DNA from: Myxocyprinus asiaticus
Taxonomy: Eukaryota > Chordata > Actinopteri > Cypriniformes > Catostomidae
NCBI RefSeq assembly: GCF_019703515.2
Contig: NC_059374.1
Coordinates: 16,623,095 to 16,687,094 of the forward strand
DNA: 64,000 nt
Reading direction: 5' to 3'
The position numbers were made by a program, and so were the translations under genes. Positions 11,482 to 22,701 of this stretch are shown in pieces (positions within the stretch are counted from its first letter, which is position 1; each line of letters starts with the position of its first letter). The notes under the pieces were generated by a model. That model was not told the DNA's origin. It saw nothing but the letters and a program-made list of their open reading frames with translations, and did not search any database.

Positions 11482-13063
11482 CAGGTGCATCTCAATAAAT
11501 TAGAATGTCGTGGAAAAGTTCATTTATTTCAGTAATTCAACTCAAATTGTGAAACTCCTGTATTAAATAAATTCAGTGCACAGACTGAAGTAGTTTAAGT
11601 CTTTGGTTCTTTTAATTGTGATGATTTTGGCTCACATTTAACAAAAACCCACCAATTCACTATCTCAAAAAATTAGAATATGGTGACATGCCAATCAGCT
11701 AATCAGCTCAAAACACCTGCAAAAGTTTCCTGAGCCTTCAAAATGGTCTCTCAGTTTGGTTCACTAGGCTACACAATCATGGGGAAGACTGCTGATCTGA
11801 CAGTTGTCCAGAAGACAATCATTGACACCCTTCACAAGGAGGGTAAGCCACAAACATTCATTGCCAAAGAAGCTGGCTGTTCACAGAGTGCTGTATCCAA
11901 GCATGTTAACAGAAAGTTGAGTGGAAGGAAAAAGTGTGGAAGAAAAAGATGCACAACCAACCGAGAGAACCGCAGCCTTATGAGGATTGTCAAGCAAAAT
12001 CGATTCAAGAATTTGGGTGAACTTCACAAGGAATGGACTGAGGCTGGGGTCAAGGCATCAAGAGCCACCACACACAGACGTGTCAAGGAATTTGGCTACA
12101 GTTGTCGTATTCCTCTTGTTAAGCCACTCCTGAACCACAGACAACATCAGAGATGTCTTACCTGGGCTAAGGAGAAGAAGAACTGGACTGTTGCCCAGTG
12201 GTCCAAAGTCCTCTTATCAGATGAGAGCAAGTTTTGTATTTCATTTGGAAACCAAGGTCCTAGAGTCTGGAGGAAGGGTGGAGAAGCTCATAGCCCAAGT
12301 TGCTTGAAGTCCAGTGTTAAGTTTCCACAGTCTGTGATGATTTGGGGTGCAATGTCATCTGCTGGTGTTGGTCCATTGTGTTTTTTGAAAACCAAAGTCA
12401 CTGCACCCATTTACCAAGAAATTTTGGAGCACTTCATGCTTCCTTCTGCTGACCAGCTTTTTAAAGATGCTGATTTCATTTTCCAGCAGGATTTGGCACC
12501 TGCCCACACTGCCAAAAGCACCAAAAGTTGGTTAAATGACCATGGTGTTGGTGTGCTTGACTGGCCAGCAAACTCACCAGACCTGAACCCCATAGAGAAT
12601 CTGTGGGGTATTGTCAAGAGGAAAATGAGAAACAAGAGACCAAAAAATGCAGATGAGCTGAAGGCCACTGTCAAAGAAACCTGGGCTTCCATACCACCTC
12701 AGCAGTGCCACAAACTGATCACCTCCATGCCACACCGAATTGAGGCAGTAATTAAAGCAAAAGGAGCCCCTACCAAGTATTGAGTACATATACAGTAAAT
12801 GAACATACTTTCCAGAAGGCCAACAATTCACAAAAAAATTTTTTTTTATTGGTCTTATGATGTATTCTAATTTTTTGAGATAGTGAATTGGTGGGTTTTT
12901 GTTAAATGTGAGCCAAAATCATCACAATTAAAAGAACCAAAGACTTAAACTACTTCAGTCTGTATGCATTGAATTTATTTAATACACGAGTTTCACAATT
13001 TGAGTTGAATTACTGAAATAAATGAACCTTTCCACGACATTCTAATTTATTGAGATACACCTG
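11482..13063 (+). mobile_element. Tc1-type transposon with an uninterrupted transposase (Tc1-D)
   Basis: Long inverted termini of about 200 bp start caggtgcatctcaataaatt and are flanked by TA (11480-11481, 13064-13065). Each terminus contains an outer and an inner copy of a 'tctcaa-aaattagaat' motif (left near 11489 and 11662), the IR/DR layout of mobile Tc1 elements. The two arms match closely over their whole length. The 346-codon frame between them has no stop or frameshift. It is the best candidate here for a recently, possibly still, mobile DNA transposon. Confidence 0.95.
11779..12783 (+). CDS. Tc1 transposase, intact DD34E
   Basis: A 334-residue cut-and-paste transposase acting in the nucleus on the flanking inverted repeats. 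I chose the ATG at 11779 (MGKTADL), the usual Tc1 start; an in-frame ATG at 11743 would add 12 residues. Order of parts: two helix-turn-helix subdomains in the first ~110 residues (AKEAGCSQSAVSKHV is a clear recognition helix), a basic stretch between them (GRKKCGRKR) likely combining linker and nuclear localisation, then the catalytic core. The acidic triad is visible as LSDESK, QQDLAPAH and NPIENLW, with 34 residues between the second aspartate and the glutamate. The frame ends with KGAPTKY. No key residue is missing. Activity is inferred only from intactness. Confidence 0.92.
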   Translation: MGKTADLTVVQKTIIDTLHKEGKPQTFIAKEAGCSQSAVSKHVNRKLSGRKKCGRKRCTTNRENRSLMRIVKQNRFKNLGELHKEWTEAGVKASRATTHRRVKEFGYSCRIPLVKPLLNHRQHQRCLTWAKEKKNWTVAQWSKVLLSDESKFCISFGNQGPRVWRKGGEAHSPSCLKSSVKFPQSVMIWGAMSSAGVGPLCFLKTKVTAPIYQEILEHFMLPSADQLFKDADFIFQQDLAPAHTAKSTKSWLNDHGVGVLDWPANSPDLNPIENLWGIVKRKMRNKRPKNADELKATVKETWASIPPQQCHKLITSMPHRIEAVIKAKGAPTKY

Positions 13064-13065
13064 TA

Positions 13066-13743
13066 TATAATGATAGTAAAGTCAAAGATTTGTGCATTTT
13101 GACATTGATCGGAATAACTGAAATTTAAACTCCATAAATCAAATTAACATTCAAACTTTTTTTTTAACACTTTATTCAGAGGCATATAATTGTGTGTGTG
13201 TGCACGCATGTCCATCATGCAATCAGACGATGCAGATTCAGATTTGTTGCCAATTTCCAGTCTACTTCATCCCGCCCACAATGACCAACATCGGATGTGT
13301 CTTGGGTGACTGTGTGGGAAAAAATAACGTGCCCTTTCAGCGAGCCTGCTGCGCAGCGCCTACAGCACAAACATAGCAACCTTTATCAAAGCCACAGCAG
13401 ACATGTCAAACGTCCACCGGTTGAGGCAAGTGACTCAGATAACGCATGTGAATGATATTTACAGTGTCATACCGTGTGGCTGCACTTTTGTGTTGTCAAG
13501 TTGACAGCCATGAAGCTAATGTTAGCATTCCTCTGATAAATTGCTACTGTAACATTAGCTATTGTTAGCTTGTAAAATAGCTATGTAACCTTAACATTAT
13601 TGGCAAATCTACTAAGGCAGATCTTCAGTTTCTGAAACACAGTTAAGCCAAATATCTTAATTTTCAAATTGCTCTTGTTCAGCAAGTTAATTCTAATGAT
13701 ATGTGGGTTGCTGTGGAAGAGGGTCCAAGTTGTATGATTGATT
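13066..13743. other. Non-coding DNA, no gene recognised
   Basis: The open frame at 13194-13376 is short, starts in a CA/TG-rich patch and matches nothing I know. Around 13520-13570 there are repeats of 'gttagc', typical of decayed fish dispersed repeats. Confidence 0.45.
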
Positions 13744-15623
13744 TAGGGATGGGTACGGAAACCCGGTATTAAACTGGCCTGTGGCTAAATTATTAAAGAC
13801 CGTAGTAATAATAAGTTCCAACAATACCGGTTCTTTTACCGAGACTTTTTAACGTTTTGGTGTAATTTATTATCAAATTGCAGTCTCCCCTCTGAGACAG
13901 ACTTCTCTGCTCTCCCAGCCCTGTCTGTGTCTAGGAGCAGAGGTTTGTTTTACACAAGCACAGCGCGCTAGCTTGAATTGTTACAAACAAGCTAAAACAA
14001 AAGCTTTCTGTATGTAGTCTAACTGTTTAGCTGAGTTTGCCATGTATCTTAAAATTTGCCAAATTCTTGTAAATGTAGCTACTGGCTGAGTCTAGAGATA
14101 AAACGGTATGAAAAGTTCATATCATGATTATAGTGATCAAAATGATCATGGTTATCAGTATTATTGCAGAATTGTTAAAATGTTCTGGAAATATTCAAAA
14201 TCTACTGATACACACACTGAAATCATTTCACCAAGTTTTATATTGAAAACTAACTCTGTAAACAAGGGAATAGCAAATGTATTATTATTATTATTTTTGG
14301 TGTTGTTACATTATAATTATTATTAACTCTCACACACACACACAATGACCCCATGCACAATTTACATAAATACACATGAGTTTTAAGAAGACAGTGGTAG
14401 TAATTGCAATGAGCCCCACAATTTACATAAATATAGGAGTCAATAGTGTTTCTCCTTATGAAACACTTTTACAACCAAGTCGACGACTGCCGGATTTTAA
14501 ATGAACACAATATTTTGGTTGTGTGACTAAACTACATAATGTGTTATCGTGTGCAATGGGCGAATAGAGTCTGCAGACACACGGCACATACAGCAGCAGG
14601 ACAATGTGTAGTGTTTTTACAAGAGTAGGTCACACTGAAAGCTTCAATTTATATTATTGACAAGTTATTAGCAAGTTAGACAGACCAACCATGACATTTT
14701 CCCCCATTCCGAAGTCCCCACGTCATGCATTGAGCTAAAAGTTAACTTACCTTGCATTCGCTATAAAGTAGTGTGTGGTGGTCACGAAGATGACTCAAGA
14801 GATTTGAAGTGTTGCCCCCTTTCGTAGCGATTTTTTTGTTGTTGTTTTTTTGCATGTTCTGCAGACAGGGTAACCATCTTTGATTAAGTTTCCCTCAGCA
14901 CTCTTGTAAAACCCAAAATACGATCACACTTCAGATTTGGTCCTCTTAGAAAGCTGAAACATTTCCAGAGAGCTGTCAGTGCCTTCCGCCATGTTTATAC
15001 ACAAAACAAAACCCACGTTGCATGCTGCATCTGCGTCAGACTGTTGCTAACTTTGATTGATGCTGGACAGTATTTACCGTGAGTTTTTCAAACCTTGGTA
15101 ATCAAACACGGTTTTAATGATAATTAAAATGTTAAATGGTAATACTATCCGTCGGGAATTTTACAGTGGTTTATCGTGAAACCTGTAACCATTTCATCCC
15201 TAGCTGAGACAAACCAGCCTCTCCTTTCTACCAGTGGTACCTGCAGGCAGTGAATCACATCAGCAGCAGAGGGAGGAGGACAGAGGACAGGAAGAATGAC
15301 TGATACTGACTGATGTCTGTGTTCTTCATTCTTTCTAAACTTCACTCATTATTTTGATGTACATTTTATATTTGTTTCCAGTGAGATATTGAGTTTATAT
15401 AGTGACTCTGCTCTTGTAAACATTACTGTTGCTGCTCTAGAAACAACATTTAGTTATATTTAAACTATATTAAAAAATTCTAATCCTGTTCTGAATGTAC
15501 AATTTTTTTAATGAAATATTTTGTAAAAAGCAATTATTTAGTAATTAAAAAGAACCAATAAGAGTATCGATAAAGAACCAAACCGATAAGGAGTATCGAT
15601 CAAATCCTAACGATACCCATCCT
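13744..15623. mobile_element. hAT-like non-autonomous element, interrupted by a second hAT
   Basis: The left end (tagggatgggtacgg) and right end (cgatacccatcct) are inverted, and subterminal sequence on both sides carries 'ataccgg' or 'gtatcgat' motifs typical of this fish family. No 8-bp duplication survives that I can see, so the borders come from the inverted ends only. No transposase frame is present. A second element occupies 14093-15202. Confidence 0.6.
14093..15202. mobile_element. hAT-like MITE nested in the element at 13744-15623
   Basis: The imperfect inverted ends (tagagataaaacggta on the left, complement of aaccatttcatcccta on the right) are flanked by an 8-bp duplication differing at one base: gctgagtc (14085-14092) and gctgagac (15203-15210). 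Eight-base duplications are the hAT signature. No transposase is encoded. Just inside the right end is a diverged copy of the left subterminal sequence in inverted orientation. Confidence 0.65.
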
Positions 15624-15728
15624 GCTGCAGATTTATAGATGGTCAACCAAGCTTAAAGGAAAACTAAATGGCTAAAGCTAACTGATCTATAAATGCATTG
15701 TATTAATGTAGCTAATGTTAAGTGCATC

Positions 15729-16489
15729 CAGGGTTGGGAGGGTTACTTTTGAAATGGATTCCACTACAGATTACAGAATATTTACAAAATGTAAAATATA
15801 ATTTGCAACGTATTCCATTAGATTACTCAAGGTCAGTTACGTATTCTAAATACTTTGGATTACTTCTTCAGCACTTGTTTTGACTATAATAATTCTGCCA
15901 GTACAGTAAGGCAAAATACACGTTAAAAATACATTCTCTGAAAAACCTAAATATTTTACACTGTTTGTTTCTAAAACAAGATAAATCAAATTGATCTTGT
16001 TTTAAGGATTTTTAGATATTTTTACAGGAAAATAATAAAAAAAAAAAAAAAACAATATTATTAAGAATAAAATTTTTGCCCTAATATTAAAGGTCTTACT
16101 AGAAAAAAAAGAAATAATTTAAATAATAAATCTTGACTAAAAAAAAAAAAAAACGTGTAACGTGCATGTAAAATGGCTAGAAATAACATTTTAGCTTAGC
16201 ATAAAGCTGACAATTTAAACAAGGTTTATTTCTATTTCTTCCGCTCCAAACTTACTTCTCTGTCTGCTTGTATGAATGCAACACATCATAAGAAAATGTT
16301 TCACAGTTGTTCAAAAGCACTTTGGATCGCATCATTTATATGGATAAATGTTTTCCATCTGAAAGGACTAAATATTAAATGAAACAAATGACAATAAATG
16401 AAAAGTAATCTCTTCTGTAATCAAAATACTTTTTGATTGTAACTGTATTCTAATTACGAATGATTTCAATTGTAACTGTAGTGGAATAC
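15729..16489 (+). mobile_element. hAT MITE, 3' end lost at a Gypsy LTR
   Basis: It begins cagggttgggagggtta and matches the complete copy at 58944-59779 over most of its length, including the subterminal attacagaata, the A-rich centre and the tcaaaatactttttga block. It stops abruptly at ggaatac, where the Gypsy LTR begins (16490). The last ~65 bases of the family are missing. The Gypsy inserted into this copy, and the other half was lost with that element's 5' end. Confidence 0.75.
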
Positions 16490-16914
16490 TGTAGCAAAGA
16501 CACCGGGGCAGTAGTGTTAAGATCCATGTGCAGTCTAATAAGGCAAATAAATAGTAAAAACAAAGTAACAAAAGAGCATAAACAAAGGCAGGCAAGGGAT
16601 CGGTACACAGATAGGCAGGCAGTAAATCAAACACTCAAAAGAAGGCTGGGGAATTCTGAGAACAGGCAGGAGCCAAACACAGGGTAATCAATGATAGTAA
16701 TAATGCTCAGAATTGTAGACTAGGCAAACAAGACTTCGCATTGAACGTGTGGAAACTGGGAACTTAAATAGACAGGTTTAAATGTGATACAGGTGGAAGA
16801 GTAATCAGTCTGACTGGAGGATTATGGGAAATGTAGTTCGTGAAAGGTTAAAACTCAGGTGATGGCGACCTCTGGCGGCATTCGGGGGAGATGGCAGGTG
16901 CTGCGGGTGCAACA
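16490..16914 (-). repeat. 3' LTR of the minus-strand Gypsy
   Basis: 425 bp, TGTAGCAA...GCAACA on the plus strand. Next to it on its internal side is a C-tract with gagcc (16915-16932); on the minus strand this is the G-rich polypurine tract. Parts (ttaagatccatgtgcag, caggtgatggcgacctctgg) resemble the solo LTR at 23596-24083, so the two families are related. Confidence 0.8.
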
Positions 16915-18371
16915 GAGCCCCCCCCCCCGCGAATGGCTCCTGACGTGAGGTTGTCTACGTCAGGGTCTACCTCGACCTCTGGGAGTGGGTCGATTAGGGA
17001 AATTGCGGTGAAACTCAGTGATGAGATTAGGGTCCAGAATGTCTTCAGAATTAGTCCAGGAATATTCCTCGGGAACGTAGCCTTCCCAGTCCACCAAATA
17101 TTGAAGTGTCCGACCCCGGCATCGTGAGTCCAGGAGCTTGTGTACCCGAAAGGCTTCTTCTCGGTCAATGAGGAATGGAAGGGGTCTCTGAGGGTCTTGA
17201 GAACCTTCCTCTCCGGAGGTGCCGCAGGTTTGAGTAGGGACACATGAAATGTAGGGGAAATATGGTAGTTAGCAGGGAGCTGAAGTTTAAATAATACAGG
17301 GTTAATTTGACGGAGAATTTTGAAAGGGCCAACATACCTGGAACTTCTTCTTGCATGGGAGTCATAGACGAAGATCTTGGGTTGATAGCCAGACCCATTG
17401 TCCAGGAGCATAGTTGGGACCTGGGCAGCGATGGAGATTGGCTTGTTCACTTTGTCGACGAATGGCATGTAGTAGGTGGACATGAGCCTGGTCCCAGATA
17501 GCCTCGCTGCGTTGCGTCCGGTCATCGACAGCGGGAACATCGGAAGGTTCTCCGGACCAGGGAAAGAGTGGTGATTGAACCCTAATATGCATTTGAATGG
17601 TGTGGTTCCGGTGGCAGGTTTGAACAGAGAGATCTGAGCAGATTCAGCCCAGGGTAGGAAACAGTTCCAGTCATGTTGGTTGACTTGACAGTAGGCTCGG
17701 AGGAATTTACCCAGGTCCTGGTTTAGCCGTTCGACTTGACCATTAGATTGAGGGTGATAACCAGAAGTTAGACTCACATTGACGTTGAGTAATTTGGAGG
17801 TGAACTGGGGACCACGGTCGGAGACAATGTCCTAATGAAGGTCATAAAGGTGGAAGACGTAATGGAACAGGCTCTCTGCACATTCCATGGATGAAGAAAG
17901 TTTGGGCAGAGGGATGAATCTACAGGCTTTAGAGAATTGATCCACCATGGTTAGGATGGCAGTGAAACCCTGCAAGTTGGATAGATCCGTGACGAAGTCC
18001 ACTGCATTATGGGACCAAGGACGTCGAGGGGCAGGAAGAGGCTGAAGGAGACCAGACGGGAGCTGTCGAAGAGATTTAGTGGTGGCACACACATTTCAGT
18101 TTTTAACATAGTCAGCTCCTTCAGTGGCTAGGTTTTCCCACCAAAACCAGTTTTGCACTAACCTGCAGGTAGCTTGAATGCCTGGATGTCCCAAGCAGCC
18201 TGAGTCATGAACCCACTGAAGAACCCTGTTCTGTAAGGAACTGGGGACAAAGACTTTGTTAGGAGGGCAGCCAGCAGGAGTGGGTTCTTGATTCTGAACT
18301 TGGGTAATATCAGCCATGATATCCCACTGTATGGGAGCAACAATGAGAGTAGGTGGGATGATGGAAGTCAC
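16848..18371 (-). pseudogene. Gypsy integrase pseudogene
   Basis: Integrase inserts the cDNA into the genome. The minus-strand piece 18371-18096 has the HHCC zinc-binding region ([18 protein letters not shown]). The piece 18092-17832 has the start of the catalytic core ([10 protein letters not shown] and [12 protein letters not shown]), with the first aspartate. It stops before the second aspartate region, which is visible out of frame near 17830. The piece 17777-16848 has the glutamate region ([18 protein letters not shown]) and then the C-terminal DNA-binding domain ending in a [11 protein letters not shown] motif typical of fish Gypsy. After that, a chromodomain-like segment is partly readable but scrambled. 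At least two breaks separate the pieces. Confidence 0.88.
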
Positions 18372-18519
18372 AGGGTTGTTGTCACTGGAGGAATCATAAA
18401 TGCGGGACAGAGCGTTGGCCTTTGTGTTTTTAGACCCAGGTCGAAAGGTGATGGTGAAATCGAATCTGGAGCAGAAGAGAGACCATTGGGCTTGGCGAGG
18501 ATTTTGGCGCTTGGCCGAT

Positions 18520-20190
18520 TTAATATATTCTAAGTTTCGATGATCCGTAAATCACCAGAAATGGATGGTGAGCTCCTTCTAGCCAGTGTCTCAACTCCTC
18601 GAAAGCCGTTTTCATGGCCAAGAGTTCTCGATTGCCGACATCGTAGTTTCTCTCGGCTGAAGATAACTTGCGCGAGTAGAATGCACAGGGATGGAGTTTA
18701 ACGGGAGATCCTTGTCGCTGGGAGAGTACCGCACCTACTCCAGAGTCAGAAGCATCGACTTCTAGCACGAAGGGTCAAGAGGGATCAGGATGATGGATAA
18801 TAGGGGCAGTAGTGAAGCGACGCTTGAGATCAAAGGCTTGACGGCAGAAGGTGTCCAGTTTAATTTGTGGGCTTTACCACGGAGCAGAGAGGTGATTGGG
18901 GCAGCTACGGATCTGAAACATCAAATGATACGTTGGTAGAAGTTGGCAAAGCCGAGGAAGCATTGTAGTTCCTTAACAGACACCGGTAAGGGCCACTGCA
19001 GTACCGCATCTACTTTGAAAGAGTCCATGGCAACACCCTCAGGGGAGATGATATACCCCAGGAAGGAGATGGTAGACTGGTGGAACTCACATTTCTCCAT
19101 CTTGGTGTAAAGCTGATGTTGAATAAGACGGTTGAGTACCACTCTGACATGTTGAACGTGTTCATCAAGTGAAGACGAGAATATAAGGATGTCATCGATG
19201 TAGACTAGAACCCACTTGCCAGCAATGTCACGGAAAATGTCATTCACGAAGGCTTGGAAGACAGAAGGACTATTGGAAAGTCCTAAAGGCATCACCTGAT
19301 ATTCATAGTGGCCAGTGTGTGTAGAGAAGGCCGGTTTCCATTCATCTCCCTCCCGGATGCGGATCAAATTGTAGGCATTACGAAGATCCAGCTTAGTGTA
19401 GATTTTGGCGTTTCTTAACTGCTCTAGTGCAGGTGGTACCAGTGGAAGGGGGTAGTGATACTTGATGGTGACAGAGTTCAGGCCTCAATAGTCAATGCAT
19501 GGACAAAGACCCCCGTCCTTCTTTCCTATGAAGAAGAAAGCCGCCGAAGCTGGAGAGGTGGAGGATCGAATGAAACCCCTTTCTAGGGATTCTGCTATGT
19601 ATTATTCCATAGCTTTAGTCTCTGGCTCAGATAAGGGGTAAATTTGTCCGCGTGGAGGAGAGGAGCCTGGCAAAAGGTCAATAGCACAGTCACAGGAACG
19701 GTGAGGAGGAAGTTGGGTAGCTTTAGCTTTACTGAATGCCTGCTGGAGATCTGAATAACATTGTGGCAGGGTCGACATCTCCTTTTCTGGGAGGATAGTT
19801 GTGGTACATACCGGAGGGAGAGAGATGGGTTCAGGGAGGTTGAGGCAAGACTGGAAACAGGAGGTACTCCAATGAGTAATTTGTCCATCTCTCCAGGAAA
19901 TCTCAGGGTTGTGAAGTCTCAGCCATGGTAAGTCAAGATCAATCTGGTTTTTTGGAGAGTGAGTGACCAGGAACTGAATTTCCTCATGATGAAAGAGTCC
20001 AACTTGGAGATGAATGGATTGAGTTATCTGCTGAATCTTGCCGGAGCCCAGGGGTTGTCCGTCTAGCGCTGCGACATGTAATGGAGGGACACAAGGGACA
20101 AAAGACAATCTCAGATTCGTGGTGAGGGCCAGGTCAATGAAATTACCAGCAGCCCCAGAATCTAAGATGGCTGACCTAGAGTGCAGGTTG
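18520..20190 (-). pseudogene. Gypsy protease, reverse transcriptase and RNase H pseudogene
   Basis: From 20190 leftwards: a retropepsin-type active site (LDSGAAGNFID) read at about 20170-20130, then the protease remainder and linker (20108-19602). The RT N-terminal part is scrambled between 19600 and 19370, with stops. The RT core follows at 19367-18921, including the [23 protein letters not shown] block and the catalytic VYIDDILIF motif. After a gap, an RNase H piece (18768-18520) has [15 protein letters not shown] with its first catalytic aspartate and [15 protein letters not shown]. Frame breaks between every domain exclude a functional product. Confidence 0.88.
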
Positions 20191-20985
20191 GGATATCTAT
20201 TACTTACATAACCTAATTATTAATATTTGTTATTAAAATCTGGATATAACACATTCGGTAAAAGTGAAATACGGTATGAGTTTAAAGGAGCAATTAGCAA
20301 TTTTTAGATAATATATAACAAAAAAAAGCACAGGGGAGATGTTCACTTTTCAATCCTCATTAGAACTGAATTTCTGGTTGAGGTTTTGCATTGTGTCTGT
20401 GGAACATATGCTGGTGTGTGTGAATGGAATACAGAATATTTCAAAATATTTATTTATTTTGTGATTTCAGGTCATGTGGAAAGACTGTGCTTATGGAGAT
20501 CTACAGCAGATGACCATGGCAATCCAGGTGTGGAAAGAGTGGACTGTTTTTAATCTGAAACCGGCATAGTCAGAGATGGACAAGTCTTCTGAAGCCATAC
20601 AATCGCTCTAAGAGTGGCAACATTTTTTATTGAATCTATACTGTACATCCATTATCAAATAATATCCATTATTATTTATCCATTTAATCCTTGTGGGGCC
20701 ACTGTGGCTGCGCGAGGTTTGGTATTGCAACAGTTTGACCTCCATCTTGTGAGGTTTGGTTATAAGGAAGTAAATACAATGCAAATCGACTCTATTTTCA
20801 TGAATTAGTGGATCAAATTTATTTTATTATTTTATTTTCTAATCACAGAGCGATCGCATGATGTCAGAAGACTTGGATTATACTACACGAGCCATTTTGA
20901 GTCATTTTATGGACATTTGTTGTCCTTTTTGAAGCTGAAGGGCTGGACTCCATTTACTGCAATTGACGCCTGCAGTATGCCTGAG
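20191..20985. other. Non-coding DNA, with one coding-like patch
   Basis: Nothing is securely identified. At 20467-20569 a frame preceded by a polypyrimidine/AG (tttgtgatttcag, splice-acceptor-like) reads MWKDCAYGDLQQMTMAIQ and continues about 13 codons to a stop. It matches no gene I know and could be chance. The part 20880-20968 resembles an interior piece of common fish TTAA MITEs. Confidence 0.35.
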
Positions 20986-21550
20986 GATACTAATTGTTGC
21001 AGTTTTGCAAGTGGAATTTTTACCATTCTTGCTTGATACAAGACTTCAGCTTCTCAACAGTCCATGGTCGTTGTTGTCTGATACTCCTCTTCATGATGCA
21101 GCATACATTTTCAGTAGGAGACAGATCTAGACTGCAGGCAGGCTAGTTAATCACACGCACTCTGTGTCTACGAAGCTACACTGTTGTAGCACATGCAGAA
21201 TGAGGCCTGGCATTGTCTTGTTGTAATAACCATTAACTTCCTGGGAAAAGACGTTGTCTTGATGGCAGCATTTGTCTCTCTAAAATCCCAGTTTAAGCCT
21301 CTTAAACTGGGATTAAGTCAGGTTGGTTGGTCTTTTTCGTCTTTAGCATGGAAAACTAATTTTTCCCAAATACAAGCTGAAACATGGACTCATCTGACCA
21401 CAGCACATATTTCCACTGTCTTTCGGACCATCTGAGATGAGCTCGGGCCCAGAGAACTCAGTGGCGTTTTTGCACAGAATTGATGTATGGCTTTCTCCTT
21501 GCGTAATCGAGTTTCAAGTTGTATTTCTTGATGCAGCGGCAGTTGCTGTC
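20986..21550 (-). mobile_element. Decayed Tc1/mariner fragment
   Basis: Segments such as cagtaggagacagatctaga, gcatgcagaatgaggcctgg-like text and cagatgagctcgggcccaga-like text (the original here reads tctgagatgagctcggg) match the minus-strand body of a widespread fish mariner-like element as I remember it. No terminal repeats are seen and the middle appears deleted. The open frames at 21390-21742 are by-products of this fragment and the following sequence. Confidence 0.6.
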
Positions 21551-22096
21551 CTTTTCTGCATATCGCGGCACTGTTTTGTGGCGCATTCTGCATAACACAG
21601 CGGCCCCATTTCGCAGCCAGCCCACCAGGAAAAGTTCCAGTTCTCCCAGTGGACAGTCCGCCACTGAAACCCTCTGACATACGTGATATGTGGATAAGCA
21701 TGTACTAAAATAATACAGAAAATGATTCTTTAAAGTAGTCAACTGTCCTATATTTTTACTGTTTAGTTTTTATACTTTTAAAACTTTTATACTTGAATTT
21801 TAATGTTTAAAGACTGTGGATTTCAGATGTTAATCCTTTAAATGTTAGCTGAACACTGTAAATGTGAAGAGACTTGCTTTCAAAAGCAACTTGTTATGTA
21901 CTTTGAGTTCTTGCGCATTTTGACATTTTCAAAATGAAAGCTGAATACTTACTTGGGGATGTATTTTGCAATAATTATTGACATTTCTGCATCTTCAAAC
22001 CTATATTTAAACAAGGAATGTGTAAAAACTGGTTAAATCCTTCAAATGTCTGGTTGTGTAAATATACAGAAATGTATCTTTCAATGTAGCTACTTA
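21551..22096. other. Non-coding DNA after the mariner fragment
   Basis: The first ~120 bases (to about 21675, with ccccatttcgcagccagccc) look like another fish interspersed repeat that I cannot place. The rest, to 22096, is AT-rich with no gene and carries diverged copies of the motifs repeated at 22840-23300. Confidence 0.4.
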
Positions 22097-22701
22097 TTAA
22101 AGGAATAGGTTGGTATTTTGAACTCTGGGCCCAAATGACATGTTTTCGGTCATGATCGCTATTAGTAGAAACCAGAACTTCGCTTGCACCCTGCTCCGTC
22201 CGTCCGGTAATGCCGGAAAGCCCCCTCCTACTCTACTACATTTGCATACGCGTCTTTGAAAACAATGATAAATGTTGTTTTGCAAGACACGACACTCACA
22301 GTGTAATCATACCAGTGTCAGTATGTTATCTTGAAAATTTTTTTAAAAAAAACAAAAAGCTTTCTGTCAGCAGTTATTTTTGGATTCTTCTGGCTCTCGT
22401 GGATAAAAATAGTTCCTATCCAAATAGCACACAACTATTGACAGAAAGCCTGCTTTTTTTTATAATTTTTGCAAATAACTGACACTGGTATGATTATACT
22501 GTAAGCTTCATGTTTTGAAAAGTGTTTATCATAGTTTTCAAAGACTGTCGCATATGCCCATGCAGTAGAGTAGGAGGGGGCTTCCTGGTGTTAACGGACA
22601 GGTGGAGCAGGGGAGATAGCGAAGTTCTAGTTTCTACTAAAAGGGATCATGAAAACATGTCAATTGGGCCCAGGGTTCACAATATTGAACTATTCCTTTA
22701 A
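22097..22701. mobile_element. TTAA-flanked foldback MITE
   Basis: The element reads TTAA, AGGAATAG ... CTATTCCT, TTAA. The two halves are diverged inverted copies of each other for roughly 280 bases each; for example gggcccaaatgacatgtttt near 22129 faces its near-complement near 22654, and gaaagccccctcctactcta near 22215 faces tagagtaggagggggcttcc near 22565. TTAA targets point to piggyBac- or Kolobok-type transposases. There is no coding capacity. RNA from it would fold into a long hairpin. Confidence 0.75.

Larger units (their letters stand above)
16490..20190 (-). mobile_element. Chromovirus-type Gypsy retrotransposon, 5'-truncated, decayed
   Basis: Reading on the minus strand from 20190, the order is protease, reverse transcriptase, RNase H, integrase with a degenerate C-terminal chromodomain-like region, polypurine tract, 3' LTR. 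Gag and the 5' LTR are absent; the sequence breaks into unrelated DNA just upstream of the protease motif. Frameshifts and stops divide pol into at least six open pieces. This is the canonical Gypsy order, in contrast to the two Gmr1-like elements further right. Confidence 0.88.

Noticed and set aside
13194..13376. Short cysteine-containing frame as a small gene
   Set aside because: 60 codons, starts in a TG repeat, no signal peptide or family match.
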